The position numbers and the translations under genes are program-made. Positions 1 through 9,364 of a stretch of DNA of 64,000 nucleotides are shown piece after piece. A model generated the notes under the pieces. That model had not been told where the DNA came from and made no database searches. It was given only the letters and a program-made list of their open reading frames with translations. Position 1 is the first letter of the stretch. The number at the start of each line of letters is the position of its first letter. The stretch is from the NCBI GenBank assembly GCA_038748775.1, contig JBCDIT010000001.1, positions 186,001 through 250,000 on the forward strand, in the 5' to 3' direction. Source of the DNA: DAIQNV01 sp038748775 (lineage in GTDB: Bacteria; Planctomycetota; Phycisphaerae; Phycisphaerales; UBA1924).

Positions 1-2
1 CT

Positions 3-284
3 TCATGTGATCAGCGGTTCGAGGCCCGACGCAGACGAGATTCGGACCGTCATCATCCCCACCCACGGAGCGACGCGGAAGACCACGCTCGCGTCGCCTT
101 GGGCGACCCGCACTTCGTCGGGGTCGAACGCGGACAGCGGCGCGAGGACCGCCCCTTGGATCCGCTCTTCGGCGTACTCAAAGTCCTTGAGGACGTCGAC
201 GACCGTCGTTCCGCCCCAGTCCACCCAGGTCGCGAGTAGCTCGGGACGGACGTCGGTCACGCTGACTCTTTCTGTGGTGGGCAT
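3..284 (-). CDS. Rhodanese-like protein lacking a recognisable catalytic half
   Basis: A short protein of about 93 residues. Its first 60 residues read like the start of a rhodanese domain: a strand with VVDVLKDFEYAEERIQGA, matching the family's D-[VR]-x3-E-[YF]-x3-H-I-x-G-A region, then LAPLSAF. In the family the next strand leads to the active-site Cys loop (hCrsG.RS). Here the sequence after SVVFRV continues APWVGMM and has no Cys, so sulfur transfer is unlikely. I checked the other two frames and saw no restored Cys loop, so no simple frameshift explains it. The start is the ATG at 284, because the longer reading frame opens with TTG. It lies 24 bases downstream of the amylase stop on the same strand. 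It could be a degraded gene or a non-catalytic domain. Confidence 0.5.
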   Translation of the reverse strand: MPTTERVSVTDVRPELLATWVDWGGTTVVDVLKDFEYAEERIQGAVLAPLSAFDPDEVRVAQGDASVVFRVAPWVGMMTVRISSASGLEPLIT

Positions 285-308
285 CCCCAAAGATATCCGC
301 CGAAAGCG

Positions 309-1928
309 TCAATCTCGCAGCACAAAGTAGTGCGCGCCGCGGGGGCGCAACGCCCTGGGCACACGGTCCTCACCCGACAGCAAGTCGCTACCGACGCGTG
401 ACCGGACCCCCTCCGGAAGCGCCTCGACCGAGACACTCTCATCGCTCAAGTTAAAGACGCAGAGCAGTTCTTCCTCACCGAGGCGTCGGAACACGAGCAG
501 ACGATCATCACCCACCTCGACCGGAACAAGCCTGCCCTTCCGGAGTGTCTCGTTGCCGAGCCGGAGACGGACGAGCGTTCTGTAGTGCGAAAGCAGCGAC
601 GCCGGATCGCCGCTTTGGGCCGCGACGTTGACCTTGGTGTAGTCAGGCTTCGGAGCAATCCAAGGCTGCGCTGAGCTAAAGCCGGCGTTCTGCGTGTCGT
701 TCCATTGCATCGGGGTGCGTATCTGCGGATCCGGCTTGTCGGCGGTCATGCCGATCTCTTCGCCGTAATAGATGTAGGGCACACCCGGGAGCGCAAACTG
801 GACAGACGCCGCGAGGCGCGCCGCCTCGACATCACCGCCCATCGCGTGCATCACCCTGGGTTGGTCGTGATTCCGCAGGAACGTCGCGTACATCCCGGTC
901 GGGTAGAGGCGGTTGACGATCGCCATCCGCTCGTTGAACGCCGTCGAGGCCCGGTCGCGCACGCTCGTGACGATCGACTCGGCCAACCAGAACTCGAAGG
1001 CGAGGTCCATCTGATCACCGACGTAGCGTGACACGTCATCGGACGGAGCCCAGATCTCCCCGACCGACATCGCGTCGGGGTCGATCGACTTGACGTGCCG
1101 GAAGTAGGTCTGAAGCCACTCGTGCGTCGCCGGCGTGTTGTCCTGAACTTGCCCGTCTTCGATAAGATGACGGATCGCGTCCATCCGGAAGCCATCGAGC
1201 GCCATGTCCTCGAGCCAAAACCGAACGACATCGAGCATCTCGCGCGTGACTTCCGGGTTCTCGTAGTTCAGGTCGGGCATCCCTCCCCAGAAAAGCCCGT
1301 AGTAGAACGCCCCGTCGCGTTCGTGCCACACCGGCTGGTTCCAGGGGCCGTTCCATCCCGGGTGTTCATCGCGCCATATGAACCAATCACGAAAGCTCCC
1401 CACGCCCTGCGCCGACCACTCAAACCAAGGATGTTCACGGGAGCAGTGGTTCAGCACCAAGTCGATTGTGACGCGGATACCCCGCGCGTCGCACGCGGCC
1501 ACGAGATCGCGGAAGTCTTTGTTCGTTCCATAGTCCCGTTCGACGACCCGGTAGTCCGTCGTGTCATAGCCGTGGTAGCTGGGCGACTCGGTGATGGGCA
1601 TCAGCCACAGCGCCGTGACACCCAGATCCGTGTCGGTCTCGGGGTTCCCGTCGTTGAGGTAGTCCAGCCGCTCGATGAGGCCCCGGAGGTCGCCGACCCC
1701 GTCGCCCGCGAGCGGCCCCGACGTGCTATCGGCGAACGATCGCACGAACACCTCGTAAAACACCGCGTCCTGCCACCACTCGTCGAGGACCGGCTCGAAT
1801 CGCTCGGCCGCCGGAGCCGGGCGGAGCGTTTCATCCGCGCGCTCCACCGGCGTCTGCGTGGCTTGGGCGAAAGCCGCCCCCGCGGCGAACAGAACGGATA
1901 ACAGCGCGGTTCCAAGCTCTGGTTTCAT
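309..1928 (-). CDS. Exported alpha-amylase family (GH13) glycoside hydrolase
   Basis: A 539-residue exported enzyme expected to hydrolyse or transglycosylate alpha-glucans. Residues 1-22 form a signal peptide ending in AFAQA. The (beta/alpha)8 barrel carries the four GH13 regions: DLVLNH (156-161), GFRMDAIRHL with nucleophile Asp250, VGEIW with acid/base Glu291, and FLRNHDQPR with Asp355. A C-terminal beta domain follows (about 460-539). WWQDAVFYEVFVRSFADS near residue 51 resembles neopullulanase, oligo-1,6-glucosidase or trehalose synthase-like members, so the exact substrate is open. I chose the ATG at 1928. An upstream start at 1964 would place charged residues before the signal peptide and overlap the S8 peptidase gene. 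It lies 26 bases after that gene, on the same strand, so co-transcription is plausible. Confidence 0.9.
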   Translation of the reverse strand: MKPELGTALLSVLFAAGAAFAQATQTPVERADETLRPAPAAERFEPVLDEWWQDAVFYEVFVRSFADSTSGPLAGDGVGDLRGLIERLDYLNDGNPETDTDLGVTALWLMPITESPSYHGYDTTDYRVVERDYGTNKDFRDLVAACDARGIRVTIDLVLNHCSREHPWFEWSAQGVGSFRDWFIWRDEHPGWNGPWNQPVWHERDGAFYYGLFWGGMPDLNYENPEVTREMLDVVRFWLEDMALDGFRMDAIRHLIEDGQVQDNTPATHEWLQTYFRHVKSIDPDAMSVGEIWAPSDDVSRYVGDQMDLAFEFWLAESIVTSVRDRASTAFNERMAIVNRLYPTGMYATFLRNHDQPRVMHAMGGDVEAARLAASVQFALPGVPYIYYGEEIGMTADKPDPQIRTPMQWNDTQNAGFSSAQPWIAPKPDYTKVNVAAQSGDPASLLSHYRTLVRLRLGNETLRKGRLVPVEVGDDRLLVFRRLGEEELLCVFNLSDESVSVEALPEGVRSRVGSDLLSGEDRVPRALRPRGAHYFVLRD

Positions 1929-1954
1929 CGCCGGAGCGTACCCAACAGCGCGTG

Positions 1955-4678
1955 TCACCCGCACCCCTCGAGCGCGGAGCGGATGAACACGTCGACATCG
2001 TCGAGATCGATGACGCCGGTGCCATCAAAGTCAACCGCCGGAGCCGACTCGAGGAAGAGCAAGATGAACGCATCAATGTCATCGAGATCGTACTGCCCGT
2101 TCCCGTCGAGGTCGGCCGGGCAAGGCCCGCACGCCGGCGACGCGACGCGGACCGCGTCGATCGCCGCTTCGGTCATCGAGTTGTCGCCGATGTCAGAAAT
2201 CTCGAACCGGAGCTTCACCGACGGATCGCCCGCAAACGCGGCGAGCGACACCGAACGCTCCGACCACCGAAACGTGCTCCGGACACGATCGACCTCGACC
2301 CAGGTCGCTCCGTCGTCGTTCGAAGCCGAAACGACAAGGACATCTTCGTCGTCCGCAGGAACGCCCACCGGCATCCCGATCCCTGCGTCATCGCACGCGA
2401 CCCACGCGGCATAGGTCAGCATCGGCTGGGCAAGCGCAGCCAAGTCAAACACCGGTGACTCGAGCAGCGCCGGCCCCCCGGACACGTCGCGGAGCCCGGG
2501 GCCGTTTTCAGTCACCCAGCACGCACCAATCGAATCGCTATCCCAAGGCGTATCAAACGCCGGATCATTCTGCAGACCGCCGCCCGACGGGCTAGCCCAC
2601 TCCCAACCACCTCGGACCGGCTCACCCGATGCACTCCACGCCCCGGGCGACGCGAAGTCTGTCTCAAGGGCCACGAGCGAATCGCCGGGATGAATCACGT
2701 GAAAGCTCCCGTCAGAAGGCCACGCCGCGACGACCGTCGTGCCCGAGACGGCTTCAATCCGTATGTCCGTGACACCTCGACAAGGGACAATCGGACCCGG
2801 CCCGACATACTCGCCGTGACCCGAGGGCGCGAGCACCGTCGACGCCACCTCGGCACCGGCGCGTCGCTCGATCAACCGGAGCGTGTCGAACGCAGGCTGA
2901 CCGGCGACCCCGACGCGGATCGACCAAGGCCCGTCGGTCCGCTCGGGGAGCGGTTCGGCGAGGTACAACGTCGGCGCCGGCGATTCGACCAAAGAAGCAC
3001 CCGAGACCACCAACGCAAAGCTCTGGTCGATCGGAACGGTCGACAGATCACCGTCCTCGGCAATCCCCGATGCCAAGACCCGGACAACCCAGACACCCGG
3101 GCTCGCGTCGCGATTGCTAACAAAGACGTTCTCGACGGTGTTGGCCCCGTCCGGGCGCCCCCTGGGCGTGCTCCACACCCCGTCGAAGAGCCCAGAGTTA
3201 CCCCGATACACCACGCCGGCCGGAGACTCGACGACGAGGTCGAGATCGTTGATGAGCGTGCGCGTCTGAAACGGGGCAGAAGGCGGATCGGTGTACACCA
3301 TCGTGACGCGCAAGTCGCGGCCGCCCTCAGACACCACCCGAAACACCGCGTGCTCATCCTGGGCCATCGCAACCGCCTGGTCGGACCACGTCAACGCATC
3401 GCGCGCCGCCCAAAGCGATCCGATATCGGGAACGCCCCAACCCTGCCTGAATCGCCCCATGTCATCCGCAGGCGATGAGAACGGATACGGCGACGCTGTG
3501 TTGATCAACATCGCTCGGGCCAGCGCCGAACTCGGCCTCTCCGCCCACGCATCCCCGCCGCTCACCGGGTTCCCGAGCGATCCGGTTGCCCAGAGTTCAA
3601 AGAACAGCCCGAAGACACCGGCGACAACCGGTGTCGAGGCACTCGTCCCGCCGAAGGTCAGATAGGCATCGGGCGCGTCGTCATCGGTTGTCAGCACGCC
3701 TCCATTGAAGTGGACCAACTCCGGCTTCACACGTCCGTCGAGCGAAGGGCCGGTGCTGGCACCGCCAGACCAGACGTCGTCCGACAAGTCAACGGTGCCC
3801 CGAGCGTCCACCCCCCCGACCGCAACAACGTTCTTGGCCCACGCCTCCGGGCGCGAGTCTTGATCGCCCGTATTGCTCTGGCTCTGCACGAGCAACGCAT
3901 CCCGACGGAACACGATGTCGTCGATCTCCGCAGAGGCTGTCGAGTAGGCCCTGGTCCTGGCACCACCCCAACTGTTCGACTGGAACACGCCGCGTCGGGC
4001 CGGACCGAAAAGCTCACTGATGATGAGGTCACGATCGTCAAAGAGGTCGTAGCTCGCGAAGACGCCGACCGAGTCCGGCAACATCCCCGTCGCGAGGGCA
4101 TCGTTTCCATTGGCGAAGAGGATCCCGTACGTCGCCGTGCCGTGCTCGAGAGCCTCGGTATTCGCGGTCTGCAACGTGGGTTCGCGCCCCTGGAACTCGA
4201 CGTGATCGAGGAGAAGCCCTCGATCCGTCACGCCGCCGACGACCCCGGCGCCGGTGAGGCCCAATTCGTTCTCGAGGACGATCGCCCCACTGACCTCGCG
4301 CTCGATCGGTCCGTCGCCCGCCGGTTCTGACCAGAGTTCGAGCGAGGCGACGGAAGGAGAACCCAGGAGAATCGATGCTTGCGCCGGGGTCAGCATCGCG
4401 TCGACGCGAAGGCCCTCGGCAGACGCCCAGAGCACCCGTCCGCCGACCCCCTCGACCGCGCGCGAAACCGCGCTCGTCCGATCAACGTCTCGTCCCGCCG
4501 CGACGACCATGACGCGGGTGGCGGCGCCCGCGTATGCCATCCACGCCTCGGTCCGAACGTCGACGCTCGCAACGGTCGGGCTTTCGGCCCAGCCGGGGCC
4601 CGAGCAAACCACGATCGTTGAGAACAAACAGAGCCATTGCGCGCGCGCATCTCGAACGCACAGATCAGGTGCATGCAT
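1955..4678 (-). CDS. Exported S8 (subtilisin-like) serine peptidase with C-terminal dockerin
   Basis: A 907-residue secreted protease. An N-terminal hydrophobic stretch (about 14-31) serves as signal peptide. Residues 40-120 resemble a propeptide. The catalytic triad is visible as Asp152 (GGVTDRGLLLDH), His179 (LEHGTATYG) and Ser346 (GGTSASTPVVAG), with the oxyanion Asn in QSNSWGG. Beta-sandwich domains follow, including a proprotein-convertase-like region (TMVYTDPP...NDLDLVVESP). The C-terminus holds two EF-hand-like dockerin repeats, CPADLDGNGQYDLDDIDAF and VDFDGTGVIDLDDVDVF. This is the classical calcium-type dockerin, unlike the GC-type copies elsewhere in the window. A Shine-Dalgarno-like GAAGAGG precedes the ATG. 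The layout resembles large KP-43-type alkaline proteases; the attachment partner of the dockerin is unknown. Confidence 0.9.
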   Translation of the reverse strand: MHAPDLCVRDARAQWLCLFSTIVVCSGPGWAESPTVASVDVRTEAWMAYAGAATRVMVVAAGRDVDRTSAVSRAVEGVGGRVLWASAEGLRVDAMLTPAQASILLGSPSVASLELWSEPAGDGPIEREVSGAIVLENELGLTGAGVVGGVTDRGLLLDHVEFQGREPTLQTANTEALEHGTATYGILFANGNDALATGMLPDSVGVFASYDLFDDRDLIISELFGPARRGVFQSNSWGGARTRAYSTASAEIDDIVFRRDALLVQSQSNTGDQDSRPEAWAKNVVAVGGVDARGTVDLSDDVWSGGASTGPSLDGRVKPELVHFNGGVLTTDDDAPDAYLTFGGTSASTPVVAGVFGLFFELWATGSLGNPVSGGDAWAERPSSALARAMLINTASPYPFSSPADDMGRFRQGWGVPDIGSLWAARDALTWSDQAVAMAQDEHAVFRVVSEGGRDLRVTMVYTDPPSAPFQTRTLINDLDLVVESPAGVVYRGNSGLFDGVWSTPRGRPDGANTVENVFVSNRDASPGVWVVRVLASGIAEDGDLSTVPIDQSFALVVSGASLVESPAPTLYLAEPLPERTDGPWSIRVGVAGQPAFDTLRLIERRAGAEVASTVLAPSGHGEYVGPGPIVPCRGVTDIRIEAVSGTTVVAAWPSDGSFHVIHPGDSLVALETDFASPGAWSASGEPVRGGWEWASPSGGGLQNDPAFDTPWDSDSIGACWVTENGPGLRDVSGGPALLESPVFDLAALAQPMLTYAAWVACDDAGIGMPVGVPADDEDVLVVSASNDDGATWVEVDRVRSTFRWSERSVSLAAFAGDPSVKLRFEISDIGDNSMTEAAIDAVRVASPACGPCPADLDGNGQYDLDDIDAFILLFLESAPAVDFDGTGVIDLDDVDVFIRSALEGCG

Positions 4679-5103
4679 CAGGGCCTCTTCCCGTGGGACG
4701 TCCGTCCGACCGCGCCGATCACTCGGCGCTGACTCACCCTATCGGTCCAAGACCCGGAGACAAGGCCAACTCACGCACCCACCATAAACCGGTGGGAATC
4801 ACCCAAATTCACATACCCAAACAAACCATTTCTGAAATGGAGGGGTCTTAGCACAACATTCATGCGCACTCGACCGCGGTTACGTTCACTTAGTCGTGCC
4901 GCGTCCCTATCGTGTGCCGTGTCACCTCTCGGTCAACCGGCAACGTAAAGACGGCCGGCCTCCGAGCAACGATACATCGTTTTGTTTACGATAGGGCTTT
5001 GGTCTATCGCTCGAGCCCATGGGGAAGCCACCGGTCGGGGAATAGTGATCCGCGATCGGGAACGTCGACACCCGGACCACACCCCGGAACAGGAGATTGG
5101 ATC
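4679..5103. other. Divergent intergenic region between the peptidase and the 5104 gene
   Basis: About 425 bases with no convincing gene, lying between two divergent exported-protein genes, so it should hold two promoters. A perfect short palindrome, CCATTTCTGAAATGG (4826-4840), is the clearest structure. Around 4970-5000 the sequence is unusually AT-rich for this genome (cgttttgtttacgataggg) and may contain the promoter of the rightward gene, but I see no good -35/-10 pair. Apparent reading frames here lack start signals and family resemblance. Confidence 0.5.
4826..4840. repeat. Perfect 7-bp palindrome in the divergent promoter region
   Basis: CCATTTC-T-GAAATGG has two perfect 7-base arms around a single central base, in a locally AT-rich stretch. 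It could be an operator for a dimeric regulator of either flanking gene. It lies about 150 bases upstream of the peptidase start and 260 bases upstream of the rightward gene. This is inference from symmetry only. Confidence 0.3.
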
Positions 5104-7209
5104 ATGCGCACTGCGTTCGCCCTCGTCGCCGCGGCCGGCCTCGCCGCCACCGCCGTCGCCCAGGACAGTGTCTCGTCCACCGGCAACGGTGATGGCCTCA
5201 ATGCCTACGCGGGCGCTGAGGCCGTTGTCGACTACGTCGTCGATCTGACCCCGTTTGCCACTTCGTGGGGCACCGAGTTCGGCATCGCCCCGATTATCAA
5301 GGCGACGGATTCGGACGGCGTCGGTGGCTTTAGCGGCTCGCTGATCAGTTCTCAGTTCATCTCGCAGGACACCCTGTTCGGAGTCTCCGCGGTCAACGAG
5401 GCTTTCAGCTTCTGGCAGGCCACCGCGGGGGCAGGCGTCAACCCGACGCAGAACACCAGCGTCAACCCGATCATGGCTCCCGCGTCCGTCAACCAGCAGG
5501 GCGTCGTGTTCGGTGAATTCAGCGGCAACTACAACGGCGTCGTTGGCGGCCTCGTCGCCTTCGACCCCGAAGTGCCGGGTCGTCTCTACGTCCGTCGCGT
5601 CACAACCGCGATCAACGGCGCCTCGAACGCGGACAACAGCTCGCAGCTCGGCTCGGGCTCGGTCGACGCGAACGGCAACGCGTATTACCGCGCCGATCAG
5701 GGCTTCGGTGACACCGCAACCTTCGGGAACGACGTCACCGGCAACAACCTCTTCCGCACCGACCTCAGCGCTCGTACATCGAGCAGCAACGAGATCTCGG
5801 GCGGCTTCGCCGGCATCCAGGCCACCGACGTTCTCCTCTCGGGCAGCACCACCACACACCTCACTCCGAACAACGTGCCCCAGTCGGTCGCCGGTGGTAG
5901 CGGCGTCATCGCGACTGCGAACTTCAACTCTCAGTACGTCGCGGGTGGCGTCGCCGCGGTCCCGAACGGCAACCTCCTCGCCAACGGAAACGCTGACAAC
6001 CGCGGCTCCCTCGGCGCCACCACGGCCACTCCGCTGGGCGGCGATTACACGTTCGCTATCACGCAGGAAAGCCCCGCCGACATTGGCCAGGAGTCGATCG
6101 GCGTCTTCGCTGTCGACACCGCCGGCAACATGCTCATGCCGACGCTCATCGACCTCGACCTCCCGGCATCGATCAGCGACCCGGATACCGGCTACACCGT
6201 CACGACCGTTAACGGCGGAGGCCTCGGTGAGTTCGAGGGCCACAGCAGCCAGACCTCGTTCCGCGGCGGAAACGGCCAGATCGCGGTCCACGAGGACACC
6301 AACGGCGATCTCATCGTTGCCGGAAACGTCTACGACATCATCACGGCCGGTGACATCGCCAACGACAGCCCCTACAACGCCCTCGTCGTCGCTCGCCGCG
6401 ACGCCGCCGGCAACACCGAATGGGTTGTGGCCGCCCACAGCTCGGACAACGCCGCCAACCTTTCGGCTGGTAAAGAAATCCTGGACGGCCCGGGCGGCAA
6501 CGTGATCGGTCGCCTCGCCCTGCTCCTCGAGGTCACCGGCGGCAGCCCGCTGGGCCCGTCGATCTCGCAGCCCGCTTTCGACTCGGCCGGCAACATCTGG
6601 TTCATCGGCGCCGTCGCCCTTGACCGGGTCGACACGATGGGCAACTCGTTCGTCGACTTCGACAGTGCCCTCATCCGCGCCGTCTACAACCCCGATTCTT
6701 TCACCTACGAACTCGAGCTTGTGGTCGAGCTCGGTCAGGAGTTCACCGGTGTGAACTCGGGCGTTGCGTACCAGATCACCTTCATGGGCATCGCCGACAA
6801 CAACTCAATCAGCTCGGGCACCATGTTCTCGGGCAACGTGAGCAAGGACAGCTACAACGGCTTCACCGGTCTCGATCCGGTTGACTCGCGCACCAACGGC
6901 GGCGTGGTCATGAACGCCGAGATCACCTACGACACCAACAACGACGGCGACTTCGACGATACGCTCGGCGACGAGTCGTACGGCGCCTTGATGTACATCG
7001 GGAACCTCAATCCGGAAGAGCCGCCAATGGGCTGCAACGCCGCCGACATCGCGCTGCCGTTCGGCATCCTCGACCTGAGCGATATCGACGCCTTCATCGC
7101 CGCGTTCGCCACCAGCGATCCGGTCGCCGACATCGCGGCGCCGTTCGGCGTCATCGACCTGAGCGATATCGACGCCTTCATCGGCGCGTTCCTCGCTGGC
7201 TGCCCGTAA
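5104..7209 (+). CDS. Exported protein of unknown function with GC-type dockerin tail
   Basis: A 701-residue secreted protein. The ATG at 5104 begins a clean signal peptide (MRTAFALVAAAGLAATAVAQ) and is preceded by AGGAG at 5091-5095; the longer open frame upstream has no such features. The body (about 20-640) is rich in Gly, Asn, Asp and Ser and reads like a beta-rich fold, with recurrent blocks such as 'GNGQIAVHEDTNGDLIVAGN' and 'FDSAGNIWFIGAV' suggestive of propeller or beta-strand repeats. I do not recognise the family. The C-terminus has two GC-type dockerin repeats (ADIALPFGILDLSDIDAFI and ADIAAPFGVIDLSDIDAFI) ending in CP. It is followed by a terminator-like hairpin and stands alone as a transcription unit. 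Confidence 0.8.
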   Translation: MRTAFALVAAAGLAATAVAQDSVSSTGNGDGLNAYAGAEAVVDYVVDLTPFATSWGTEFGIAPIIKATDSDGVGGFSGSLISSQFISQDTLFGVSAVNEAFSFWQATAGAGVNPTQNTSVNPIMAPASVNQQGVVFGEFSGNYNGVVGGLVAFDPEVPGRLYVRRVTTAINGASNADNSSQLGSGSVDANGNAYYRADQGFGDTATFGNDVTGNNLFRTDLSARTSSSNEISGGFAGIQATDVLLSGSTTTHLTPNNVPQSVAGGSGVIATANFNSQYVAGGVAAVPNGNLLANGNADNRGSLGATTATPLGGDYTFAITQESPADIGQESIGVFAVDTAGNMLMPTLIDLDLPASISDPDTGYTVTTVNGGGLGEFEGHSSQTSFRGGNGQIAVHEDTNGDLIVAGNVYDIITAGDIANDSPYNALVVARRDAAGNTEWVVAAHSSDNAANLSAGKEILDGPGGNVIGRLALLLEVTGGSPLGPSISQPAFDSAGNIWFIGAVALDRVDTMGNSFVDFDSALIRAVYNPDSFTYELELVVELGQEFTGVNSGVAYQITFMGIADNNSISSGTMFSGNVSKDSYNGFTGLDPVDSRTNGGVVMNAEITYDTNNDGDFDDTLGDESYGALMYIGNLNPEEPPMGCNAADIALPFGILDLSDIDAFIAAFATSDPVADIAAPFGVIDLSDIDAFIGAFLAGCP

Positions 7210-7246
7210 TCGCCCGCGACACCGAGTCGCGATAACGCAGATCCAC

Positions 7247-7275
7247 GCGACCGCCCCTGACGGGGCGGTTGCGCT
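7247..7275 (+). terminator. Hairpin terminator after the 5104 gene
   Basis: ACCGCCCC-TGAC-GGGGCGGT, perfect 8-base arms (7250-7257 and 7262-7269), lies about 40 bases after the stop codon. It is followed by a weak T-containing stretch (tgcgctttcc). It is the same design as the stronger terminator after the next gene. Confidence 0.6.
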
Positions 7276-7376
7276 TTCCAGAGGCAGTTTGACCGCCCAT
7301 AAATCCGATTCGACGGAACCGGGTCCGGGCCCCTCGTGGAATCGACCATCCACCGCACCGAAGGGATGACATCACG

Positions 7377-8744
7377 ATGAACCCACCGACCCTCGCCCTC
7401 TCAGCCGCTCTGCTCGCCGCCGCCCCGGGCATCGCCTCCGCCCAGTGGAACCCCGCGCTCGGGCAATACGGCAAGGAAGTCTCCAGCGACCTCCGGGTGA
7501 TGACGTGGAACATCGCCGACGCGGTCGTGTCCACCTCAAACCGCAAGTCGCAAGCGGTCTTCAGCAACTGGGACGCGGTCGCCCGGATCATCGCCGACCT
7601 CCAGCCTGACGTGCTCATCATCCAGGAAGCCGGCGATCGGAGCGGGAACGGCTCAGGATCGGGTGTCGACTCGGTCGCTCAGCTCGAGCGCACCTTCGAG
7701 CAACTCATCGAAGGCGGGCTCGACGAGTTCAACGGGAACGCCCCCATCGCCCACTACGTTCAACTGCACGCCCCCGACTACGACCTGCCCTTCAAGTTCG
7801 CGAGCACGTCGACGGACGGGTTTAACCGCAACGTCATCCTCAGCCGCTACCCCTTCGTTGACCTCAACGGAGACTGCATCGCCGAGCGTTCCTCGTTCGT
7901 CGTCCTGGGCGACGGCCCGGCCTTCGGCAACGGGGGCATCCGTGACTTTGCGACCGCCGAGATCGACCTGCCCGACGACGTCTACGCCCACGACGTCGTC
8001 GTCGGGAACTCCCACCTCAAGTCGGGCGGCTCAAGCAGCGACGTTTCTGACAGGCTGAACGCCGCGGAGAACATCTCCGCGTACATCCGCAACTTCTGGG
8101 ACGGACGCCTCTCGGGCGAGCCGGATCCACAGAACTTCGTCAATGGCGACGACGCGGTCCGCGTTCTCATCGAAGGCACGCCCGTGATCTACGGCGGTGA
8201 CTGGAACGAAGACTACCTGAGCAACGGATTCCCCGGCGCCCCCGAGACCATGGTCCAGAACGTAGGCGGGTTCAACGATGGTCCGGATCGCGACGGATCC
8301 GACAACACGTTCGACGACGCACGACAGATCAACTCGACCTCCGACGCCACGATCGGTAGCTCCAAGCTTGACTACATCGGCTGGCAAGACTCCCAGGTCG
8401 AGGGCGTCCGCCGCGAGTTCGTCTTCAATTCCGCCGTGTCCGGGCTCGTGCTTCCGGCCGCAGTCGCCGGCTACCCGATCGCCCCGACCGCGGCGTCGAC
8501 CAGCGCCTCCGACCACCGCCCGGTCGTCGTTGACTTCATTCTCGAAACCGTCGAGCCGGATCAGCGCAGCTGCGATCGCATCGACCTCGCCGCTCCGTTC
8601 GGCGTCCTCGACCTCGACGATATCGACTCGTTCATCGCCAACTTCAGCACGTGCGCCTACGCCGATCTGGTCGCCCCGTTCGGCGTCTTCGACCTCGACG
8701 ATGTTGACGCGTTCATCGTGTCGTTCTTCGCTGGCTGCCCGTAA
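7377..8744 (+). CDS. Exported endonuclease/exonuclease/phosphatase family protein with GC-type dockerin
   Basis: A 455-residue secreted metal-dependent phosphoesterase. Signal peptide: residues 1-22 ending ASAQ. The EEP (DNase I-like) motifs occur in order: VMTWNIAD (metal-binding Asn), DVLIIQEAG (catalytic Glu), VVGNSHLKSG, VIYGGDWNEDY (Asp and Asn of the GDxN motif), and SDHRPVVVDF (the terminal Asp-His pair). The substrate could be extracellular DNA, phospholipid or another phosphodiester. The last 60 residues carry two GC-type dockerin repeats (IDLAAPFGVLDLDDIDSFI and ADLVAPFGVFDLDDVDAFI) ending CP. It is downstream of another dockerin protein but separated by a terminator, so it is probably transcribed separately. 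Confidence 0.88.
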   Translation: MNPPTLALSAALLAAAPGIASAQWNPALGQYGKEVSSDLRVMTWNIADAVVSTSNRKSQAVFSNWDAVARIIADLQPDVLIIQEAGDRSGNGSGSGVDSVAQLERTFEQLIEGGLDEFNGNAPIAHYVQLHAPDYDLPFKFASTSTDGFNRNVILSRYPFVDLNGDCIAERSSFVVLGDGPAFGNGGIRDFATAEIDLPDDVYAHDVVVGNSHLKSGGSSSDVSDRLNAAENISAYIRNFWDGRLSGEPDPQNFVNGDDAVRVLIEGTPVIYGGDWNEDYLSNGFPGAPETMVQNVGGFNDGPDRDGSDNTFDDARQINSTSDATIGSSKLDYIGWQDSQVEGVRREFVFNSAVSGLVLPAAVAGYPIAPTAASTSASDHRPVVVDFILETVEPDQRSCDRIDLAAPFGVLDLDDIDSFIANFSTCAYADLVAPFGVFDLDDVDAFIVSFFAGCP

Positions 8745-8789
8745 CACCACTCACGCGACTTCGTTGCGCGACAACACAGGTCCGTGCGA

Positions 8790-8814
8790 CCGCCCGAAAG
8801 GGCGGTTTTTTTTC
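8790..8814 (+). terminator. Rho-independent terminator after the EEP gene
   Basis: ACCGCCC-GAAA-GGGCGGT (8790-8807) with a GNRA-type tetraloop, followed at once by a run of eight Ts. It lies 46 bases after the stop codon and is the strongest intrinsic terminator in the window. Confidence 0.9.
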
Positions 8815-8857
8815 GCCCGGTGTCGCGGTCCGGTTGCGCGTCGCTCCAAACCCGCCG

Positions 8858-9364
8858 TCACGCCCCGTCCGCACCTCGCGCTCGACCGGCCCGCAGCGCA
8901 TCGACCGCTCGTTCGGCATCATCCAGCCGGCGTTGAAGCTGACCCACCCGGAGAAGCGAACGCACCCGAACCACCAGTTCGAGACGGTTCACTGGCTTGG
9001 TCAGGAAATCATCCGCCCCCGCGTCCACCGCTCGCTCGACGTCGCCGACCTCGTTCAAAGCGGTGACGACGATCACAGGCACGCCCTTTGTCGGCTCGCG
9101 CGACTTCATCCATTCGCAGACCTGAAACCCGCTCATGCGAGGCATCATGACGTCGAGCAATACCAGGTCCGGCGGCGACGCCTCCATCGACGCGATCGCC
9201 GCGGCCCCGTCGACCGCGTGGGTCACCTGGCACCCGAGTTCCTCGAGATACGCGCTGAGCAACTCTCGATTCTGCTCGTTGTCGTCGACGACCAGCACGG
9301 TGGTATCCACCAGCACTCCGTCCTGCGCCTCACCCGACACCTGCGATGCAACCGGCTCCGACAT
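8858..9364 (-). CDS. Single-domain response regulator (CheY-like receiver)
   Basis: A 168-residue cytoplasmic protein consisting of one receiver domain. The conserved residues are present: acidic pair Asp27-Asp28 (VLVVDDNEQN), phosphoacceptor Asp71 (DLVLLDVMMPRMSGF), Thr101 (VIVVTA) and Lys123 (FLTKPVN). About 30 residues after the receiver form a charged helix (LQRRLDDAERAVDALRAGRA) without a DNA-binding or output domain, so it probably signals by protein contact. No histidine kinase is adjacent. The nearest candidates in the window are at 30.4 kb and the receiver hybrid at 59.7 kb. The ATG at 9364 is used; the N-terminal 20 residues are a variable leader. Confidence 0.9.
   Translation of the reverse strand: MSEPVASQVSGEAQDGVLVDTTVLVVDDNEQNRELLSAYLEELGCQVTHAVDGAAAIASMEASPPDLVLLDVMMPRMSGFQVCEWMKSREPTKGVPVIVVTALNEVGDVERAVDAGADDFLTKPVNRLELVVRVRSLLRVGQLQRRLDDAERAVDALRAGRARGADGA

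Noticed and set aside
4912..5103. Upstream extension of the 701-residue dockerin protein
   Set aside because: The extension is not signal-like and would bury the signal peptide. The ATG at 5104 has AGGAG upstream and a classical leader.
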